NCBI GenBank assembly: GCA_963402885.1
Contig: OY727098.1
Location: 28,000,417-28,064,416 of the forward strand
Reading direction: 5' to 3'
From: Antedon bifida
Lineage: Eukaryota; Echinodermata; Crinoidea; Comatulida; Antedonidae
DNA length: 64,000 nucleotides
The notes under the pieces were generated by a model that was given only the letters and a program-made list of their open reading frames with translations, did no database searches and was not told the DNA's origin. The position numbers and the translations under genes are program-made. Below are positions 54,503 through 64,000 of this stretch, piece by piece. Numbering within the stretch: the first letter of the stretch is position 1; each line of letters opens with the position of its first letter.

Positions 54503-55726
54503 ACTTTCTATAATATTTCTTTGCATCTACTATATAACTTCTTGTTATTTACAACAAAACAAAAGTTTTTTTTACTTTTTACATTATTTAGGATATTATT
54601 ACTGTATAACCATTAACATGTCATGTGTTGAGTTGTTAAACACTGCCCACACATTTCAGTTTAGATGTTATTAATGTTGCTAAATACAAGCGTTTAGAAA
54701 GATTGTCAAGGATTGGTTACAGCCTTCTGGACCGTGGTGGTAGAAAAGGCTGGAGACGATTCAGAATAACTAGGCTACAGTATTAGTAAATTACTGTACA
54801 TAATTAAGGTAACAACTGTGACTAATATCTGGACAGTACCCCAAAACAGAGATTTGATTTGACTTTGCTACTCAATTGGATAAACTTTATATTTTGAAAA
54901 CTTGGAATCAAATTTACAATCTACAATGCAAATGTTTATATAAATAGTAAACTACAGTAATCTGTATTAAAGTTGAGTAGTGTATTATTATTATTACAAT
55001 GTTTTACTTCCAAACCATACAATTCACCAAACAATAGCAAATTTGTTTAATTGTTCTACCTGTTCTGAGGAAATTGGAATTACAAATATTATAAACAATT
55101 ATGTAAATTTACTGTTTTAAAGAGAAATAAGCTATGCAAAGAAGTTTGGAAATTCCTGGAGAAAAACATGACAGCATAATGATGATGATACAGGGTGGGC
55201 AAGTATGATATAACATCAATACAAATATTTACAGTATCCAATGAATTATATAAGTAGATATAGTGGAGCTAAAAGACACCACAAAACACTTAACTCACAC
55301 TCAATGTGCTTTATACCAACTACCAACCTTAAAACCAAATTCATCACGGTAAAAAGTTTAATTCTAGTTTAATTTGATTTATAGAATAAAAGACAAATTT
55401 GAATACAAATATTGACACTAGCACCAAGACATGATTAAAGTTGATATTCAAAGCCGTTAATCAGTTACTTGTTATTTAAGTATTTATATTACCACCATGA
55501 TTTCATTTCCATAAATATGTAAAGTTGGTGCTGAAAACTGTAATTAACTGTCTTCAATAATCATAAGGATATGTACACTTTTCAAGTCTATGTCCACAAA
55601 TGTATCCAACAATATTTCTAAATTTACAGACCTTCTATTTTTCTAAAACTATTACTTCCAGAATACATGTTGGTTTCAAAGGGTGTTGTACAGTATACAA
55701 ATGCATTTATAAAGGTTGCAAAAGCC

Positions 55727-62201
<6,475 letters not shown>

Positions 62202-64000
62202 ATGTTTTCTTCTAAACAGAATATAAAAGATAAAGGTTTAAGCAGTGGAGTTGGAAGACTACAATATCTTCAACAGCTTGTTACTGAGTTTCAAAAGACA
62301 ACAGACGATAGTAAATTATCTGGTTTTCCAATTTTTTTGCCCACTTCTTAATCTTTGTGCTTCCTCATGTCATCTTTATATCTGTTATTAGAGCAGATAG
62401 GCCATCCTCATTATTATTATTATTGAATAATATATCATCTTGATTGTGTAGTGAGTGTAAACATCACTATACAGTTATGTTAGAAGAAAAAGTAAAGAAA
62501 AATATTACTTATTTATAGACTGATTATACTTTAATTTAAGTCTGGAAATCCAGGTGAGTAAGTAGAAGATCCAGTAGATAATATTTAATAAAAGAAAAGC
62601 ATATTTATTAAACATTCATTCATCTGCAGGAGCTCCAATGATTTCTTTATTATATGTTTAAACTGTCCTTTGTTTCTCTAGACTCTGTCCCTGCCTAAAT
62701 AATTCAATAAAAGCAATGTTTGATTTTTTTTACAGTTTACAAACGACAAGTGATTGCAAATTTGGCAAATTTTTCATATGATCCCGTCAACTATGTGTAT
62801 CTACAGCAACTAAATGTCATTGACCTTTTTTTTGGTAAGAATAATATTAACGTATACATTGCAGCAACGCTTTAGAGTGACTTACCCTGAAATATTCAAA
62901 TTTAAAAAGTACCACACATATTTGGTGTTATTCTACCAAATTTTAACAAATCTATTTTGTTTTCAACAGATTCATTATCAGATGATAACCTTGTAGAACT
63001 TGCAGTTGGTGGCTTATGCAACATTGCACTTGGTTTGTACAATTAAAAACATTTTGATTTGCAGTAAAAAATGAATTACATAAATCCAAATATATAAACA
63101 AGTTAAAAAAGTAAATATTATTTAGCATTAAAATATAAAAGATAATGATCGCCAAATGCTACAGGGAATTGATTAAAGATGGTATTATATTATGAGACTG
63201 TCTAGTAGTAATTGTACAATTAACTAAAAAGATTAATTTAACTTAAAGAATTAAAAAGCTCTATTAAATAAATGTTTTGATTGATTAATATTTCATGTTT
63301 TATTACATTCCACCCTCAATTGGAAACATCCAGATGCCGACACAATTGTGGATGTTGTGTATATACTGCAAGTTAAAACATAATTGCAATCATTTTTCAG
63401 ATAAACAGTGCAAAGAATACATATTACAAAATGATGGAGTACGAATGTTAAAAGAATGCCTATCTAAGTGAGTCAAAATCTATTGTGTACTATCGGGAAA
63501 ACATGCTAATATTGTAAAATAATAGTGATCAATAAGCATAAACACTTTCTTTTTTATTTCAGTCAAAATGAGGAAGTGGTTCTTTCTGCTGTAACAACAT
63601 TAATGTTTTTGATAACACCAGCATCAAAATTAGGTAATTAATCCTGTAATTGATCAAATAATATAGTAGTACAAGCAGGCCTAATTGAATTGGGTTTTTT
63701 TTCATATTGTATATAGTATTGTGATATACATTGATTATTGATTGGCATTTCACACAATGGATAAAACAATGCTATAGCGACTCATGTTTTTGTGTTTAGT
63801 TATAGGTTGGCCTATTGTGATTTTATTTAAATGAGTCATTGAGCAAATTGCTATATTTTTCAATATTATAGAAATAACTGCCCCAGAGACAATAGCATGT
63901 ATGCAGAGGTTTTCAACATCTTTAAGTACTCGTCTTAGTAACCTGGCAACGGTTTTTATGCAAGATTACTGCACCGAGAGTCAACTTAACAGCTGTTTAG
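62202..64000 (+). CDS. ARMC7: Armadillo repeat-containing protein 7, 5' part, truncated by window end
   Basis: Exons: 62202-62310, 62736-62834, 62970-63032, 63401-63467, 63563-63633, 63872-64000 (open at the window edge). Phase closes at each junction and 179 codons are present; human ARMC7 is 198 aa, so little is missing. The segments [42 protein letters not shown] and [15 protein letters not shown] align in order with vertebrate ARMC7 and show armadillo helices. The function of the family is poorly known; a link to the spliceosome or nuclear complexes has been suggested for the vertebrate protein, but nothing in this sequence tests that. The start ATG is the first in frame and is family-consistent. 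It is divergent from PRKAA and may share its promoter. Confidence 0.9.

Larger units (their letters stand above)
53782..55726. other. Intergenic region between PRKAA (3' side) and SCP2 (5' side)
   Basis: The two minus-strand genes are about 1.9 kb apart. The segment should contain the SCP2 promoter and the PRKAA 3' UTR; the first minus-strand AATAAA below the PRKAA stop is at 54502-54497. The inverted-repeat element at 54036-54379 occupies part of it. I see no exon. Confidence 0.6.

Overview
This is a window of an AT-rich, intron-rich animal nuclear genome. The four genes recognised are metazoan, with canonical GT-AG introns and roughly 50-800 nt exons. Their proteins read closely to vertebrate orthologues, and the introns hold many minisatellites, short foldback elements and retrotransposon tails. 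This fits a marine invertebrate deuterostome, perhaps an echinoderm, but the species cannot be fixed from the sequence alone. There are no bacterial operons, CRISPR arrays or phage features.

Layout. (1) 1-3949: no firm gene; a possible plus-strand terminal exon near 541-676, small repeats, and the probable 3' UTR of the next gene. (2) 3950-34256, minus strand: a complete 13-exon ZSWIM5/6-type SWIM zinc-finger gene (1113 aa) with a 15.3-kb first intron that contains an unusual 1.6-kb modular repeat. (3) 34257-37425: intergenic. (4) 37426-53781, minus strand: a complete 14-exon SCP2/SCPx gene (564 aa; thiolase plus sterol-carrier domain, C-terminal AKL peroxisomal signal), with an unexpected in-frame N-terminal extension resembling a mitochondrial presequence. 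(5) 53782-55726: intergenic or 3' UTR, with a 344-bp inverted-repeat element. (6) 55727-61832, minus strand: a complete 14-exon AMPK catalytic alpha subunit gene (538 aa). (7) 61833-62201: a compact head-to-head promoter region. (8) 62202-64000, plus strand: the first six exons of ARMC7, running off the window.

All exon chains were joined by hand; reading phase closes at every junction and the products align end to end with remembered family sequences. The genes do not form one pathway: AMPK is an energy sensor, SCPx is a peroxisomal lipid thiolase and carrier, ZSWIM5/6 is a predicted ubiquitin-ligase adaptor-like protein, and ARMC7 is a small armadillo-repeat protein.

The most unusual feature lies in SCP2. 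The 3' end of exon 9, which encodes the catalytic GHPLGATG loop, together with its 5' splice site and the first bases of intron 9, has been amplified into a 70-bp minisatellite of about 13 units. This lays a ladder of decoy splice donors directly behind the real one. The neighbouring exon 8 shows a single similar duplication of its 3' end, 82 bp away.
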